NCBI GenBank assembly: GCA_002494885.1
Contig: DACV01000006.1
Coordinates: forward strand, 62,001-126,000
Reading direction: 5' to 3'
Source of the DNA: Methanobacterium sp. UBA44
Lineage (GTDB): Archaea > Methanobacteriota > Methanobacteria > Methanobacteriales > Methanobacteriaceae
Length of the DNA: 64,000 bases
A model generated the notes under the pieces. The model had not been told where the DNA came from, did no database searches, and saw only the letters and a program-made list of their open reading frames with translations. This document shows positions 26,756 to 38,695 of the stretch, piece by piece; the stretch's first letter is position 1, and every line of letters begins with the position of its first letter. A program made the translations under genes and the position numbers.

Positions 26756-27379
26756 ATGGAAGATTTAAACAAAGGTGAGTTTGTTATTGTCCCTTTTTCA
26801 GATGTAACTAAATTCCATGGTCATGTATGTCCTGGAACAGCTATAGGATATCGTGCAGCTGAAATTGCTATTAAAGATCTTAGTTCATCCAGAGCGATTG
26901 ATGAGGAATTCATGGCAATTGTGGAAAACGATAGTTGCAGCGTAGATGCAATACAGGTTGTAACAGGATGTACTTTTGGAAAGGGAAATTTAATATTTAG
27001 GGATCATGGAAAACACATATATTCATTTATAAACAGAAATACTGGTAATACTTTACGTGTTTCTTTAAAAAAAGGTATAGACGAAATGGATCCTGAATTT
27101 GCTAATATTCGAGAAAAAGCTTTTTCTGGATCAACTACTGAAGAAGATAAAATTGAATTTGAAAAGCAAAAGAATGAATTATCTCAATATATTCTTGATA
27201 TGCCTGCTAATGAGCTTTTCAAGATAGAAACTGTTGAAATTGAAATTCCTGAAGAAGCTCGTATATTCCAATCTGTTAAATGTGCTAAATGTGGTGAACT
27301 GGTGGCAGAACATAGAGCAAGGGTAGAAAATAATAATTTTGTATGTATTCCTTGCTTTGATGATTATTCCAGGACATGA
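26756..27379 (+). CDS. FmdE-family protein with C-terminal zinc ribbon
   Basis: A 207-residue protein. The N-terminal domain has the FmdE signature FHGHVCPGTAIGYRAAEIA (His and Cys ligands, about 20-38), followed by ENDSCSVDAIQVVTGCTFGKGNL. The C-terminal 35 residues form a zinc ribbon with CAKCGEL and CIPCFDDY. FmdE was named for co-transcription with molybdenum formylmethanofuran dehydrogenase; its activity is not firmly known, and metal or cofactor handling is a frequent suggestion. It precedes the metal-chelate ABC operon by 165 bp on the same strand, so it may share its regulation. Confidence 0.85.
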   Translation: MEDLNKGEFVIVPFSDVTKFHGHVCPGTAIGYRAAEIAIKDLSSSRAIDEEFMAIVENDSCSVDAIQVVTGCTFGKGNLIFRDHGKHIYSFINRNTGNTLRVSLKKGIDEMDPEFANIREKAFSGSTTEEDKIEFEKQKNELSQYILDMPANELFKIETVEIEIPEEARIFQSVKCAKCGELVAEHRARVENNNFVCIPCFDDYSRT

Positions 27380-27544
27380 ATTTGAATTTTTTGGTATTAA
27401 TTTTTGAAAATTCATTTATAAATTGATTAATACTTTTTTTCTATTTTTATTACATTTTAAATATTGATTTATAAGGGTGTTAATACTTTAACCAAAAGTA
27501 TTATAAGTTATTTCCTCCCATCTATACGAAAAGGAGGTCATTGT

Positions 27545-28648
27545 ATGAATCAAAAGTTGATACCACTTATTATTACTATTGCGGTATTACTTGGCGGAAT
27601 GGTGATATATGCTTTAAATTCAGACGGTATTGTATCGGGTGGTGGCACAGTAGCCATCACCGACGTTACAGGAAGAACGGTACAAATTCCAGCCCAGGTA
27701 AATAAAGTAGTGGGAACTGGATGTTCTAATAGGGAAATAGTCTATTTAAATGCCAGCGATAAAATGGTGGGAATAGAACAGGTGGAAACCAACTCAACTG
27801 GGGGATGGGGAACCCAACTACCCTACATTGTAGCACATCCAGAATTAATGAAGCTCCCTGTAGTGGGTGATGCACGTAAATCCATAATTAACTATGAAAA
27901 GATAGCTGAACTTGATCCAGATGTGGTATTTGCCGCCGATGTAAAACAGGCAGAGGCTATACAATCTAAAACGGGTATTCCCACTGTAGTTGTGTACACT
28001 GGGGCTGTTGGAACACCAGAACAAATGGAAAACTACAGAAATTCCTTAAAAATTATGGGAAAAGTGCTTGGTAGGGATGATAGAGCAGAAGAACTTGTTA
28101 ATTACATTAATTCATATGAAGAAGACCTTGCAAAAAGAACAAATTCTGCTTCCAGTAACATGACGGTATATTTAGGGGGGCAGGCTTACCGCGGATCACA
28201 TGGTATAACCTCAACAAATCCATTTTACCCTCCATTTAGGCTAACAAATGCCAATAATGTCGCAAGTACACTAAATATATCCGATACTTCTAAAGCTATC
28301 CAGATAGATAAAGAACAGCTGATAAAATGGAATCCTGATGTAATTTTTATTGAAGAATCCAGTTTAGCAGCTGCAGTGAACGATATCAATAAACATCGAG
28401 AATATAAAGATCTTAAAGCTGTAAAAAACGGAAATGTTTATGGAATTTTGTCTTACTGTCTTCACAGCTATAATAAGGATGTATTGATTGCCAATGCTTA
28501 TTATATTGGAAAAGTTCTTTACCCTCAACAATTCAGCGATGTAAACCCAGAAGAAAAAGCAGATGAAATATTTGTAAAATTTGTTGGTAAACCAGTTTAC
28601 AATAATTTAAAGGAATCACAGGGTGGATTTAAAAAAATAAACCTATGA
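27545..28648 (+). CDS. Metal-chelate (iron or corrinoid) ABC transporter substrate-binding protein
   Basis: A 367-residue lipid- or membrane-anchored binding protein. An N-terminal hydrophobic helix (LIPLIITIAVLLGGMVIYAL) is followed by a two-lobed PF01497-type domain: VAITDVTGRTVQIPAQVNKVV (about 38-58), YEKIAELDPDVVFAADV, GIPTVVVYTG, WNPDVIFIEES and NGNVYGI. Substrate may be ferric siderophore, haem-like chelate or cobamide; sequence alone does not decide. Start: ATG 27545 lies 7 nt after GGAGG; an upstream ATG at 27464 is not supported. First gene of a four-gene operon. Confidence 0.88.
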   Translation: MNQKLIPLIITIAVLLGGMVIYALNSDGIVSGGGTVAITDVTGRTVQIPAQVNKVVGTGCSNREIVYLNASDKMVGIEQVETNSTGGWGTQLPYIVAHPELMKLPVVGDARKSIINYEKIAELDPDVVFAADVKQAEAIQSKTGIPTVVVYTGAVGTPEQMENYRNSLKIMGKVLGRDDRAEELVNYINSYEEDLAKRTNSASSNMTVYLGGQAYRGSHGITSTNPFYPPFRLTNANNVASTLNISDTSKAIQIDKEQLIKWNPDVIFIEESSLAAAVNDINKHREYKDLKAVKNGNVYGILSYCLHSYNKDVLIANAYYIGKVLYPQQFSDVNPEEKADEIFVKFVGKPVYNNLKESQGGFKKINL

Positions 28649-28692
28649 TTACCCTTTATTTATTTTAAATACGGAGATTTAAAGGAGATACT

Positions 28693-29742
<1,050 letters not shown>

Positions 29743-30801
29743 TTGAATTTCAAGGATAAGACGATAACTCTGTATGAGAATTACACCAGGAAAAAAATAT
29801 TGATTGGAATATTTTTAACTGTTAGTCTAATATTAACAGTATTTTATTCAATTAAAGTAGGGGCTGCAAATTTATCGGCATATGAAATAATCAATGGTTT
29901 AATTAACAGTAACGCTGCTGGAGCTTCAATTATATGGAATATTCGTATTCCCCGAATACTTGCTGCAATAATAGCAGGAGCTTGCATGGGTATTGAAGGA
30001 TGTATAATGCAGAACGTACTTAGAAATCCTTTAGCCAGCCCTTATACAATGGGAATTTCACAGGGAGCTGCATTTGGAGCTGCATTTGCGATTATAGTTT
30101 TAGGGGCAGGAACATTAAACAGTACCCAGGCTGATGCTGTTATTGTAAACAATCCCTATATAACAGTTTTTATGGCATTTTTAGGATCAATGATGGGAGT
30201 TATAACTATCCTTTTAATATCTAAACTCAGGAGCATAACACCTGAAGTGATGATACTTGCAGGGGTAGCTATGAGCGCCATGTTCACAGCTGGAACAATG
30301 TTTTTACAGTATTTTGCTTCAGATACTCAAGTTGCAGCTACAATATTCTGGACCTTTGGAGATGTAGAACGAGCTGTTTGGAATGATGTATGGATAATGC
30401 TTATACTCATGATACCCGCTCTAATATACTTCATTTATCGTGCATGGGATTATAATAGCCTTGAAATTGGTGAGGAAACTGCAAAAGGTCTGGGCGTTGA
30501 TACTGATAAGATAAGGATACAGGGAATGCTGATTTCTACATTTACATCAGCGGTAACAGTGGCATTTTTGGGAGTTATTGGATTTGTAGGGCTAATAGCT
30601 CCACATATTATGAGGCGAATTATAGGAACCGATCACAGATTTTTAATTCCTACATCAGCTATTTTAGGGGCTTTAATCCTTCTGGTATCTGACACCATAG
30701 CAAAGTCTATTCTGTCTCCTATAATCCTGCCAGTGGGCGTAATAACTGCATTTATGGGCGGACCAATGTTTCTTTATATAATAATAAAAATGAGGCGATG
30801 A
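29743..30801 (+). CDS. FecCD/BtuC-family ABC transporter permease
   Basis: A 352-residue inner-membrane permease with about ten helices. Typical family motifs: WNIRIPRILAAIIAGACMGIEGCIMQNVLRNPLASPYTMGISQGA region (quoted in parts: RIPRILAAIIAGA, QNVLRNPLASP, GISQGAAFGAA) and GFVGLIAPHIMRRIIGTDHR near the end. Start is TTG 29743, immediately after the methyltransferase stop; a GTGAG stretch serves as ribosome site. Forms the channel with the ATPase gene 1 bp downstream. Confidence 0.93.
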   Translation: MNFKDKTITLYENYTRKKILIGIFLTVSLILTVFYSIKVGAANLSAYEIINGLINSNAAGASIIWNIRIPRILAAIIAGACMGIEGCIMQNVLRNPLASPYTMGISQGAAFGAAFAIIVLGAGTLNSTQADAVIVNNPYITVFMAFLGSMMGVITILLISKLRSITPEVMILAGVAMSAMFTAGTMFLQYFASDTQVAATIFWTFGDVERAVWNDVWIMLILMIPALIYFIYRAWDYNSLEIGEETAKGLGVDTDKIRIQGMLISTFTSAVTVAFLGVIGFVGLIAPHIMRRIIGTDHRFLIPTSAILGALILLVSDTIAKSILSPIILPVGVITAFMGGPMFLYIIIKMRR

Positions 30802-30802
30802 G

Positions 30803-31561
30803 ATGATTCTTTCGGTAGATAAGGTTGAATTTTCCTATAGAAGCACATCTGTACTTAAGGATATAAACTTTGAAGTTAAAAGAGGAAATTTTGTTTCGAT
30901 ACTTGGAGTTAACGGCTCGGGTAAATCCACTTTAATGAAATGTATAAATAGAATCCTGAAATGCAATAATGGAATGATCCTTGTTGAAGATAATGATATT
31001 AAAAAGATGAAAGAAATTGAAATTGCAAGGAAAATTGGCTATGTGCCTCAAAGTTCTGAAAAAGGATTTTTCACAGTTTTTGATGCTGTTCTTTTAGGAA
31101 GGAAACCCTACATAAAATGGGATGTTTCAAAGAATGATATAGAAATTGCTGAAAGAATGCTGAAGATTATGAATCTTGAAGAATATGCGCTACGCTACAT
31201 AAACGAATTAAGTGGAGGAGAACTACAAAAAGTTGTTATAGCACGTGCTTTAGTTCAGGAACCTCAATTATTACTTTTAGATGAGCCTACAAGCGATCTT
31301 GACTTAAAAAATCAGCTGGAAGTAATGAATATTATTAAAAAAGTGTCCAGTACACAAAACATTGCTTCAGTTGTGGTAATGCACGATATAAACCTTGCAC
31401 TTAGATATTCTGACAAGTTCATCATATTAAAAGAAGGCCATGTATTTGCTGCAGGCGGAAGAGAAGTTATAACACCAGAAACTATAAAAGAAGTTTATGG
31501 GGTGGAGGTGTATATAAAGAACTTTGAGGGGATTCCAGTGGTGATTCCCCGGTCCCAATAA
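30803..31561 (+). CDS. FecE/BtuD-family ABC transporter ATPase
   Basis: A 252-residue ATPase energising uptake of iron chelate or corrinoid. Walker A GVNGSGKST (35-43), Q-loop GYVPQSSE, signature LSGGELQK, Walker B LLLLDEPTSDLD and switch His in VVMHDINLAL. Last gene of the operon 27545-31561. GAGG precedes the ATG. Confidence 0.95.
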   Translation: MILSVDKVEFSYRSTSVLKDINFEVKRGNFVSILGVNGSGKSTLMKCINRILKCNNGMILVEDNDIKKMKEIEIARKIGYVPQSSEKGFFTVFDAVLLGRKPYIKWDVSKNDIEIAERMLKIMNLEEYALRYINELSGGELQKVVIARALVQEPQLLLLDEPTSDLDLKNQLEVMNIIKKVSSTQNIASVVVMHDINLALRYSDKFIILKEGHVFAAGGREVITPETIKEVYGVEVYIKNFEGIPVVIPRSQ

Positions 31562-32107
31562 ATGTAATTGAGTCTAATAGTTTTTTTTATTCAAAATTAC
31601 ATAAATTTTATAATGAATATTAATTTTCTTTTGCAATGTTTTATTTTTTTCTACTGGAAAACTTTATTATTAAGGAACAAAATCCTTAATTATGGTTAAA
31701 ATGTTTAGTAAAGAGCATATTGAGAATGACCACACTATTAAACGATTTTTAAACATAAAATCGGGTCTTAGAGGAAGTTCTACAAAAAGAGTTAAGTAAG
31801 GATTTTTTGGACGCCCTAATGCCTTAAATTATCGTTTTTGATATATATTTTGGATTATGCTTATTGTTAATGTTAACAAACAAATAATAATTTTTATTTG
31901 ATAACAAAGGCAAAGATTAAAGCCTTTCATAGATTAGATAATTTATTGAGCTCAGCTTTATAATTGATTGAAAAAAGATATTTGATATTATTAATTTTTT
32001 TTTTTGAAATTCAAATCATAAATAATAAATGAATAGAACTCATATTATAATACAGACCGGGAGTCCTAATAAGAAACTAATTTTAATAGGTTAAGAGGCA
32101 TTTCAGG
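31562..32107. other. 546-bp region with one short open frame, otherwise non-coding
   Basis: Between the ABC operon and the PAS gene. The only frame of note is 31692-31799, 35 residues beginning MVKMFSKEHIENDHTIKRF. It is preceded by no clear ribosome site and may be a gene remnant. Two T-tracts (for example T11 at 31995-32005) could be terminators. A tandem AT-rich segment at 31850-31990 has no recognisable structure. Confidence 0.4.
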
Positions 32108-33739
32108 ATGGTTAATGCTGAAAAATGGATTGAAAACATAGAAAAAGAGCTTAAAATAGCAGAAGATAATGGTGATATTTCTGGCAGATTTAATGAATTA
32201 ATTAAAGGGCTCATTATTCGTTACAAACGGCTTGAAGAGTATAATTTAGAGTTAAAACAATCCCAGAATGAACTTTCAGAACTCTATAACCAATACTTTG
32301 ACTTATTTGATGAAGCCCCTGTAGGATACTTCTCATTAGACATGGAAAGAGTTGTAAGAAATGTAAACTCGAAAGGTGTTGAGTTACTTCAATTAACTAA
32401 AAAACAGATTTTAGGACATAACTTCATTGATTTTATAAGCCCAAAATATAGAAATAGATTTTATACTAAACTCGCCCTAGCTATGGATACACAGAAAAAA
32501 AGGGTTTTAGAGCTTCAATTAATTAGAGATACTCCTTTTTATGTTCATATGGAAATTATGCCATTACCTTTCGCTGCAAATGATAAATTCAGGATTATTG
32601 TAATTGACATAACAGAACGTAAAGAATCTGAAGACAAAATTAAAAGAATTCTTGGAAATATTGTTGAATCTTATGTTGAATATGATAATGAATGGCGTTA
32701 TGTGGATATGAATAGTAAATTTGAAGAGACATTTGGCCTTAAAAGAAATGAAATAATTGATAGGGTTGTATGGGAAGTTTTACCTCAAACTGTTGGTTCC
32801 CTACAGTATAGGGAATTCCATAAAGCTAAAAAAGAAAATATACCGGTAAACTTTGAGTCAAAATCATTAGTTTCTGGAGATTGGTTTGAAGTACATGCTT
32901 TTCCTCACCCAGAAGGTTTATCTGTGTATCTTCATAACATTACTGACCGTAAAGAAGCTGAAGAAGCTTTGCATGAAAGTGAAGAAAAATATAGGCTAAT
33001 GGTAGAAACAGCGCAAGAGGGTATTGTCATCTCCAAACCTGATGGTCCTTATATTTTTGTTAACCAAAAAATGGCAGATATGCTTGGATATACCCAAGAA
33101 GAAATAGATGGAAGGTCAAGTACGGATTTTATGTGTTCTGAAGACCAGCGGAAACAAGTTATGCAAGCACGAGAGGACATCGGCCAAGATAATATTAGTG
33201 GTGAATTTAAGTTTTGCTGTAAAGATGGGACTGTTTTATGGACATCTTACAATGCATCTCCATTTTATGATGGTGAAGGAAATCATATTGGCAATCTTGC
33301 ATTACATACTGACATTACTAAGCGTAAAGAAGCTGAAGTGGATTTAAAAAAGAGTGAGCAGCGTTTTAGTTCTCTGATTATAGCTACTTCTGAAGTATTA
33401 TATCAAATGAGTCCTGACTGGAGTGTAATGTTACAGCTCAATAGTCAAGGGTTTCTTACAAACACTGAAAAGCCTAATCCTAACTGGCTTCAAGAATATA
33501 TCCCTCCAGAAGACCAACAGCTTGTAACATCTGCCATCAATGAAGCAATCAGGACAAAGAGCGTTTTTGAATTGGAACATCGCGTTTGGCAAGAAGATGG
33601 TAGTGTGGGATGGACTTTTTCCCGTGCAGTCCCGATTTTAGATGATAAATGTGAAATTATTGAATGGTTTGGCGCTGCAAGTGATATTACCGAGGGTAAA
33701 AAAGCTGAAGAACAATTAAAGAAACAGTTAAAAAATTAA
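32108..33739 (+). CDS. Multi-PAS sensor protein without an output domain (truncated histidine kinase?)
   Basis: A 543-residue cytosolic protein. An N-terminal coiled coil (about 5-55) is followed by four PAS/PAC units: about 58-168 (EAPVGYFSLDMERVVRNVN), 178-285 (YVEYDNEWRYVDMNSKFEETFG), 290-410 (IVISKPDGPYIFVNQKMADMLGY) and 415-540. Each ends in a D-ITERK/DITKRKEAE-type PAC end. The protein stops at KAEEQLKKQLKN, where histidine kinases of methanogens normally continue into the DHp domain. A kinase C-terminal scrap follows at 34061-34186. It is either a stand-alone PAS protein or the sensing half of a broken kinase. Confidence 0.8.
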   Translation: MVNAEKWIENIEKELKIAEDNGDISGRFNELIKGLIIRYKRLEEYNLELKQSQNELSELYNQYFDLFDEAPVGYFSLDMERVVRNVNSKGVELLQLTKKQILGHNFIDFISPKYRNRFYTKLALAMDTQKKRVLELQLIRDTPFYVHMEIMPLPFAANDKFRIIVIDITERKESEDKIKRILGNIVESYVEYDNEWRYVDMNSKFEETFGLKRNEIIDRVVWEVLPQTVGSLQYREFHKAKKENIPVNFESKSLVSGDWFEVHAFPHPEGLSVYLHNITDRKEAEEALHESEEKYRLMVETAQEGIVISKPDGPYIFVNQKMADMLGYTQEEIDGRSSTDFMCSEDQRKQVMQAREDIGQDNISGEFKFCCKDGTVLWTSYNASPFYDGEGNHIGNLALHTDITKRKEAEVDLKKSEQRFSSLIIATSEVLYQMSPDWSVMLQLNSQGFLTNTEKPNPNWLQEYIPPEDQQLVTSAINEAIRTKSVFELEHRVWQEDGSVGWTFSRAVPILDDKCEIIEWFGAASDITEGKKAEEQLKKQLKN

Positions 33740-33990
33740 ACTTTTAAAAAGGGATGAAATGCAGTAATTTCTTTGAGAAAAATATAATTAAATGATATGG
33801 TGTGGTCTTTAAGTTCAATTTCACAGCATTTAATATCTTTTATTGTTTCTATATAGCATATAGACAGTTTTTCATCGGTTAGGGTGATTTCAAAGCCGAT
33901 ATCTCATGAATCACTGTGTTTACCAAATTTCACAAGTTCTGTGTGCATTATGGCCACTATTATAAGACCATGTTCACAATCATATAATTT
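33736..33990 (-). pseudogene. Small unknown open frame with an in-frame TGA
   Basis: Reading the minus strand from about 33990 gives LYDCEHGLIIVAIMHTELVK, then TGA, then in the same frame DIGFEITLTDEKLS and IKDIKCCEIELKDHTI to a TAA at 33736-33738. The coherent frame on both sides of one stop suggests a former gene of about 84 codons. I do not recognise the family. Selenocysteine is unlikely (see rejected items). Confidence 0.35.
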
Positions 33991-34060
33991 CTATTGAGAA
34001 TTTATTGAAATTTCACTTATGATGTAAATTAGTTTTAACGCCCCCTAAAATGAATTAAAC

Positions 34061-34186
34061 GCAGCTAAAAGAATTATTGATGGGTATGGCGGGCATGTAT
34101 GGGTTGAATCTGATTTTGGTAAGGGTTCTACTTTTTATTTTACAATTCCAATTGAACCGGTCCATATGGGGGGGGGGAATTCTTAA
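34061..34186 (+). pseudogene. Histidine kinase C-terminal fragment (HATPase G2 region)
   Basis: AAKRIIDGYGGHVWVESDFG, then KGSTFYFTIPIE: the end of a GHKL ATPase domain (G2 box G-x-G-S-T-F/Y-F). It lies about 320 bp downstream of the PAS protein on the same strand and has no start. A run of ten G at 34168-34177 follows and precedes the stop. Probably what is left of the kinase output domain of the 32108 gene or of a neighbour. Confidence 0.7.
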
Positions 34187-34388
34187 AATAAGTTAATTTT
34201 AGTCATGATTTGTATATTTTGTCTAATTTTTATTGTGTGTTTACTTTTTGCTGTATTTGCGAGAAGTTTTTTTGTTTCCATTAAAAAACAAAAGTAATGT
34301 TCATAATCTTTGTTTTTGCCTAACAATGTTATAGCAATCTTCAATTTCTATATAAAAATACACAACAAGTTAACAAAACTCCTTTTTT

Positions 34389-34412
34389 TTTATTTATAGT
34401 TAATCATAACAT
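34389..34412. repeat. 24-bp direct repeat, copy 1 (upstream of gdhA)
   Basis: TTTATTTATAGTTAATCATA plus ACAT, identical to the copy at 36537-36560. Its core ATTTATAGTTAATC equals the left end of the IS630-type element (7341-7354). Confidence 0.75.
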
Positions 34413-34427
34413 ATCAATAGACTAAAA

Positions 34428-34740
34428 TTACTTCTTTAACGAATAAAATTCATCCAAGATAGGTTTGAGAGCATCATAAAGTTGAATCATAGCTTTAGTT
34501 CCCCATTCTAAGTTGTCTTTGTCTAAATTGGCGCTATCTCGTTGAACATATATTTGCATCCACAGATTACTTAAATTCTCATCAAAAATAATAGTTTCAT
34601 CAGGAATTTTTTTTTGATTTCATCTTTTTTTGAACAGAAATGATTTAGTAATTCTATATTATCCTTTTTGTCTGGGTTTTCAAAGTGGAGGCATGCCATA
34701 AAACGTTCTGTACCCCGTTTCGAGCCAATTCTTGTTGAAA
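34428..34740 (-). pseudogene. Remnant of a DUF4268-like C-terminal domain
   Basis: Two frames give a continuous product: FSTRIGSKRGTERFMACLHF, then IELLNHFCSKKDEI, a shift at an A-rich tract near 34610, then PDETIIFDENLSNLWMQIYV and LEWGTKAMIQLYDALKPILDEF to TAA. The pattern around ...W-...M-...L...F...L resembles DUF4268-type C termini found in restriction or nuclease-linked proteins; this is a weak assignment. The 5' end is cut where the hairpins at 34761-34804 begin. Confidence 0.5.
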
Positions 34741-34760
34741 ATTTCTACTATCGATACTGT

Positions 34761-34804
34761 CGAAAATCTATGATTTTCGGCGCGTCAAAATTATAAATTT
34801 TGAC
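34761..34804. repeat. Hairpin pair at a broken gene end
   Basis: CGAAAATCTATGATTTTCG (34761-34779) and GTCAAAATTATAAATTTTGAC (34784-34804), joined by GCGC. Same style and linker as in the 37785 and 41072 elements. It sits at the truncated 5' end of the 34428-34740 remnant. Confidence 0.7.
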
Positions 34805-35085
34805 AGAGTTTAATTACTTTGCCGAACTAAGTCCATATAAGGTCTTTTGAGTCAGGATTTAGTAAATATTCATTTTAATCAACTAATAAAATATTATATC
34901 TCATTTTTATTAAATATCCGATTCTTAAGGCCTTATTTTAATATATACAAAATGGCAATTGTACTTTTATCAGGGACAACGAATTAAATATCAGAACATG
35001 AAATAAAATTAAACATATTAGAAAATTTCCCCGCAAATCAGATACCCTGTTTAATTAATGTTTTTTAAAATAAGAAGATGATGAT

Positions 35086-36420
<1,335 letters not shown>

Positions 36421-36536
36421 TAACTATATACGTATATTCAGTTATGGTTAAGATACTTAAAAATTCACATATAATTTATTAGGTTGCAGAAGATTTTCCA
36501 ATAAAATAAGGATTAACAGTTGTATCATATACCTTC

Positions 36537-36560
36537 TTTATTTATAGTTAATCATAACAT
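36537..36560. repeat. 24-bp direct repeat, copy 2 (downstream of gdhA)
   Basis: Identical, in the same orientation, to 34389-34412; the two copies are 2,148 bp apart and bracket gdhA. Contains the 14-nt string shared with the IS630 end. Confidence 0.75.
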
Positions 36561-36606
36561 GTATTTTTAAGTACTGTTTATAATAGTTGAAAACAGACAT
36601 TAAGCA

Positions 36607-36732
36607 ATGACAGAAAAAAAGAATAAAGAAAAAGTGCCAAACTATATAATAATACAATGGGAAGGCAAAGACCCTCCACGAGTCAATATGCCCAAAAGAT
36701 GGGTCAAACAAGAAAAAAGGAAAGCGTTTTGA
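36607..36732 (+). CDS. 41-residue open frame, possible gene fragment
   Basis: Begins MTEKKNKEKVPNYIIIQW, continues EGKDPPRVNMPKRWVKQEKR and ends KAF. Highly basic, with a WEG-x3-P and a P-R-W motif that look like conserved protein sequence rather than random translation. No ribosome site is evident. Function unknown; it may be the scrap of a larger gene. Confidence 0.3.
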   Translation: MTEKKNKEKVPNYIIIQWEGKDPPRVNMPKRWVKQEKRKAF

Positions 36733-37173
36733 TACCTTTAAAGTCAGTTTTGAAATAATTCACAGGCACGATGAAAAATGATAATTAACTTGGCAATTTA
36801 AATAATAGTGATAAGTGTAGCATCTTTTTTATTATACAAGGCAAGAGAACATATACGATGGTTTCATTAGCTTTTTTAACTGGGTTTATTAATTTATTTG
36901 GTGAAATATTTCTTTAAAGACTTTATTTTTTTATAGAATATAATTATTTATATTTAAATTAATTTTTCTAGAAATTATGTATATTTTTTTTACAATTGAT
37001 TGCATTTCATGTTAATATAGCATAGGCTGCAGCTCTTTTTAATCTAGTTTTTAAATAGATAGCGTATTCAAATCAAATTTTATTTATTTTAATTTTAGTT
37101 AGAGCTAACCAGAGAATAACCATAAACCTTTATTATATATAATCTAATTATTTATTAGATTGTATTAACTTCT

Positions 37174-37600
37174 ATGGGGAAATATTATGGAAATGGGGAT
37201 AAATTAGAAAGTATGTCTCCTGGAAAGAGATCTTTTGCACTTTTAAAAGTTTTAATTGAAAGTGATAATAGCACATGGCCTATTTTACTTGATCAACCGG
37301 AAGATGATTTGGATGCAGATTCCATTTCAAAGAGTTTATCTAAGTTTCTTAGAGAAAAAAAAGAGAAATAGACAAATTATAATTGTAAGTCATAATCCTA
37401 ATTTGGTTGTTGGGGCTGATAGTGAACAGGTTATTATTGCTAATCAACATGGGTCTAATTCAAAAAATAAGTCTAAAAGATTTGAGTATATTTCTGGAAG
37501 CATAGAAAATACATATAAAGATGAAACTTGTTATTTATACTGCAGAGGTATTAAACAACACATTTGTGATATACTTGAAGGTGGCAAGGAATCTTCCTGA
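37174..37600 (+). pseudogene. C-terminal remnant of an SMC-like/TrlF-type AAA ATPase
   Basis: Two frames together give the end of an ABC-type ATPase: SPGKRSFALLKVLIES (signature-like), WPILLDQPEDDLDADSI (Walker B plus D-loop), a shift at an A8 run near 37358-37366, then RQIIIVSHNPNLVVGADSEQ (switch His) and DILEGGKESS. The N-terminal half with Walker A is missing. Such ATPases occur in DNA-repair or defence contexts. It lies 110 bp before a tRNA gene. Confidence 0.75.
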
Positions 37601-37708
37601 AAAGACATGATAAATATAATATAGAATAAAGTAATAGCTATTAATGTAAATTTAAAATTAAATTTTTTCTGGTTTAAAATTTTAATAAAAAACAAAATTT
37701 TTTGAAAT

Positions 37709-37783
<75 letters not shown>

Positions 37784-37784
37784 C

Positions 37785-38055
37785 TCAACCACTCAAAAAT
37801 TCGAGAGAATTTTTGGGGCCATGAACATGAAACGCTCAAGGGCTTTTTAGAAAAATCCCCAAACGCGTTGTGTTGGGGACATGTGAAAACAAAGATTTCG
37901 CTGTTCATGAAATTCATTTCCTTCAACGCCAAAAATCGAAGCTAGCAAAAATCAGGGATTTTTGATGTTTGCGGAGCAAAGCTCCGCAACCGGAAAAATT
38001 TAAAATTTTTCCATGCGTCAAATCTAAAGATTTTGATAGATTTTTGAGCGGTTGA
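37785..38055. mobile_element. 271-bp non-coding element with terminal inverted repeats, MITE-like
   Basis: Ends are inverted: TCAACCACTCAAAAAT (37785-37800) and ATTTTTGAGCGGTTGA (38040-38055), 15 of 16 pairs. The inside contains several hairpins, including GCGGAGCAAAGCTCCGC and GGAAAAATTTAAAATTTTTCC. The block 37957-38024 is identical, base for base, to 41132-41199. No open frame inside is convincing. It lies 1 bp after the tRNA-Arg gene. Confidence 0.75.
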
Positions 38056-38308
38056 TCAAAAATAAAAAGAAGCGTTCTAATATTGCTACTGCTAGAACGG
38101 AAGAAATTCCAAAAGAATCCCAATTCGCTTACAAAACTAAAACGAAATTACTCACTTTAATTCCTCAAAAAGTTTTCTTTTAAGAGTCCTTATTCATTTA
38201 CTCAATAATTAAAAATTTCTTATTCTGAATTATCATTAACTACTTTTGCTTTTCCTACCATAAAAATAGACATAGAAATTATTATTAAAAAATATCTGGA
38301 GGAGAAAT

Positions 38309-38656
38309 ATGCCAGAAAATAAGCAATCCACAAAAACTATTAAACCTCAGGATGCATTTAAAATGATTGAAAAGCACAAAGATGATTCTAATTTAGTTAT
38401 TCTTGATGTAAGACCTGAGGATGAATTTAAGGTAGAACACGTCCCTGGAGCCATGAACCTGGATTATGATGGGCATGAATTCAAAAAGAAAGTCCAGAAT
38501 ATAGATAAAGGAAAGAATTATATCATATATTGCAGAAGCGGGGTTAGAGGAGAATATTTCATGGGCATAATGAAAGAACTAGGATTTCCTCATGTTTACA
38601 ATATTTTAGGGGGATTTGTAGGCTGGAAAGTCAGTAAACTTCCCCTGTCAAAATAA
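38309..38656 (+). CDS. Single-domain rhodanese-like sulfurtransferase
   Basis: A 115-residue protein with one rhodanese fold. VILDVRPEDEFKVEHVPGA (about 30-48) is the CH2A-type motif; the active-site loop is YCRSGVRG, with Cys75, and GGFVGWK closes the fold. It may carry persulfide sulfur. A GGAGGAG ribosome site sits 6 nt before the ATG. It stands alone, not with the sulfur-relay-like cluster at 50-52 kb. Confidence 0.92.
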   Translation: MPENKQSTKTIKPQDAFKMIEKHKDDSNLVILDVRPEDEFKVEHVPGAMNLDYDGHEFKKKVQNIDKGKNYIIYCRSGVRGEYFMGIMKELGFPHVYNILGGFVGWKVSKLPLSK

Positions 38657-38695
38657 AGTTTTTATTTTATAAGCAAGAATTGAATACATGGCAAA

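Larger units (their letters stand above)
36421..37173. other. 753-bp gene-poor region
   Basis: Contains the 24-bp repeat (36537-36560), a small open frame (36607-36732) and otherwise AT-rich sequence with no recognisable gene. The end of the region may once have coded for the lost N-terminal part of the ATPase remnant at 37174, but I could not read it. Confidence 0.4.

Noticed and set aside
33900..33910. TGA as selenocysteine in the minus-strand remnant
   Set aside because: No SECIS-like structure was recognised, and the family context gives no redox site at that position.
34168..34177. G10 tract as a phase-variation switch
   Set aside because: It lies at the end of a dead kinase fragment with no start codon, so slippage would have no product to switch.
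37785..38055. CRISPR-like repeats in the hairpin elements
   Set aside because: Repeats are not evenly spaced, spacers of constant length are absent and no cas genes are in the window.
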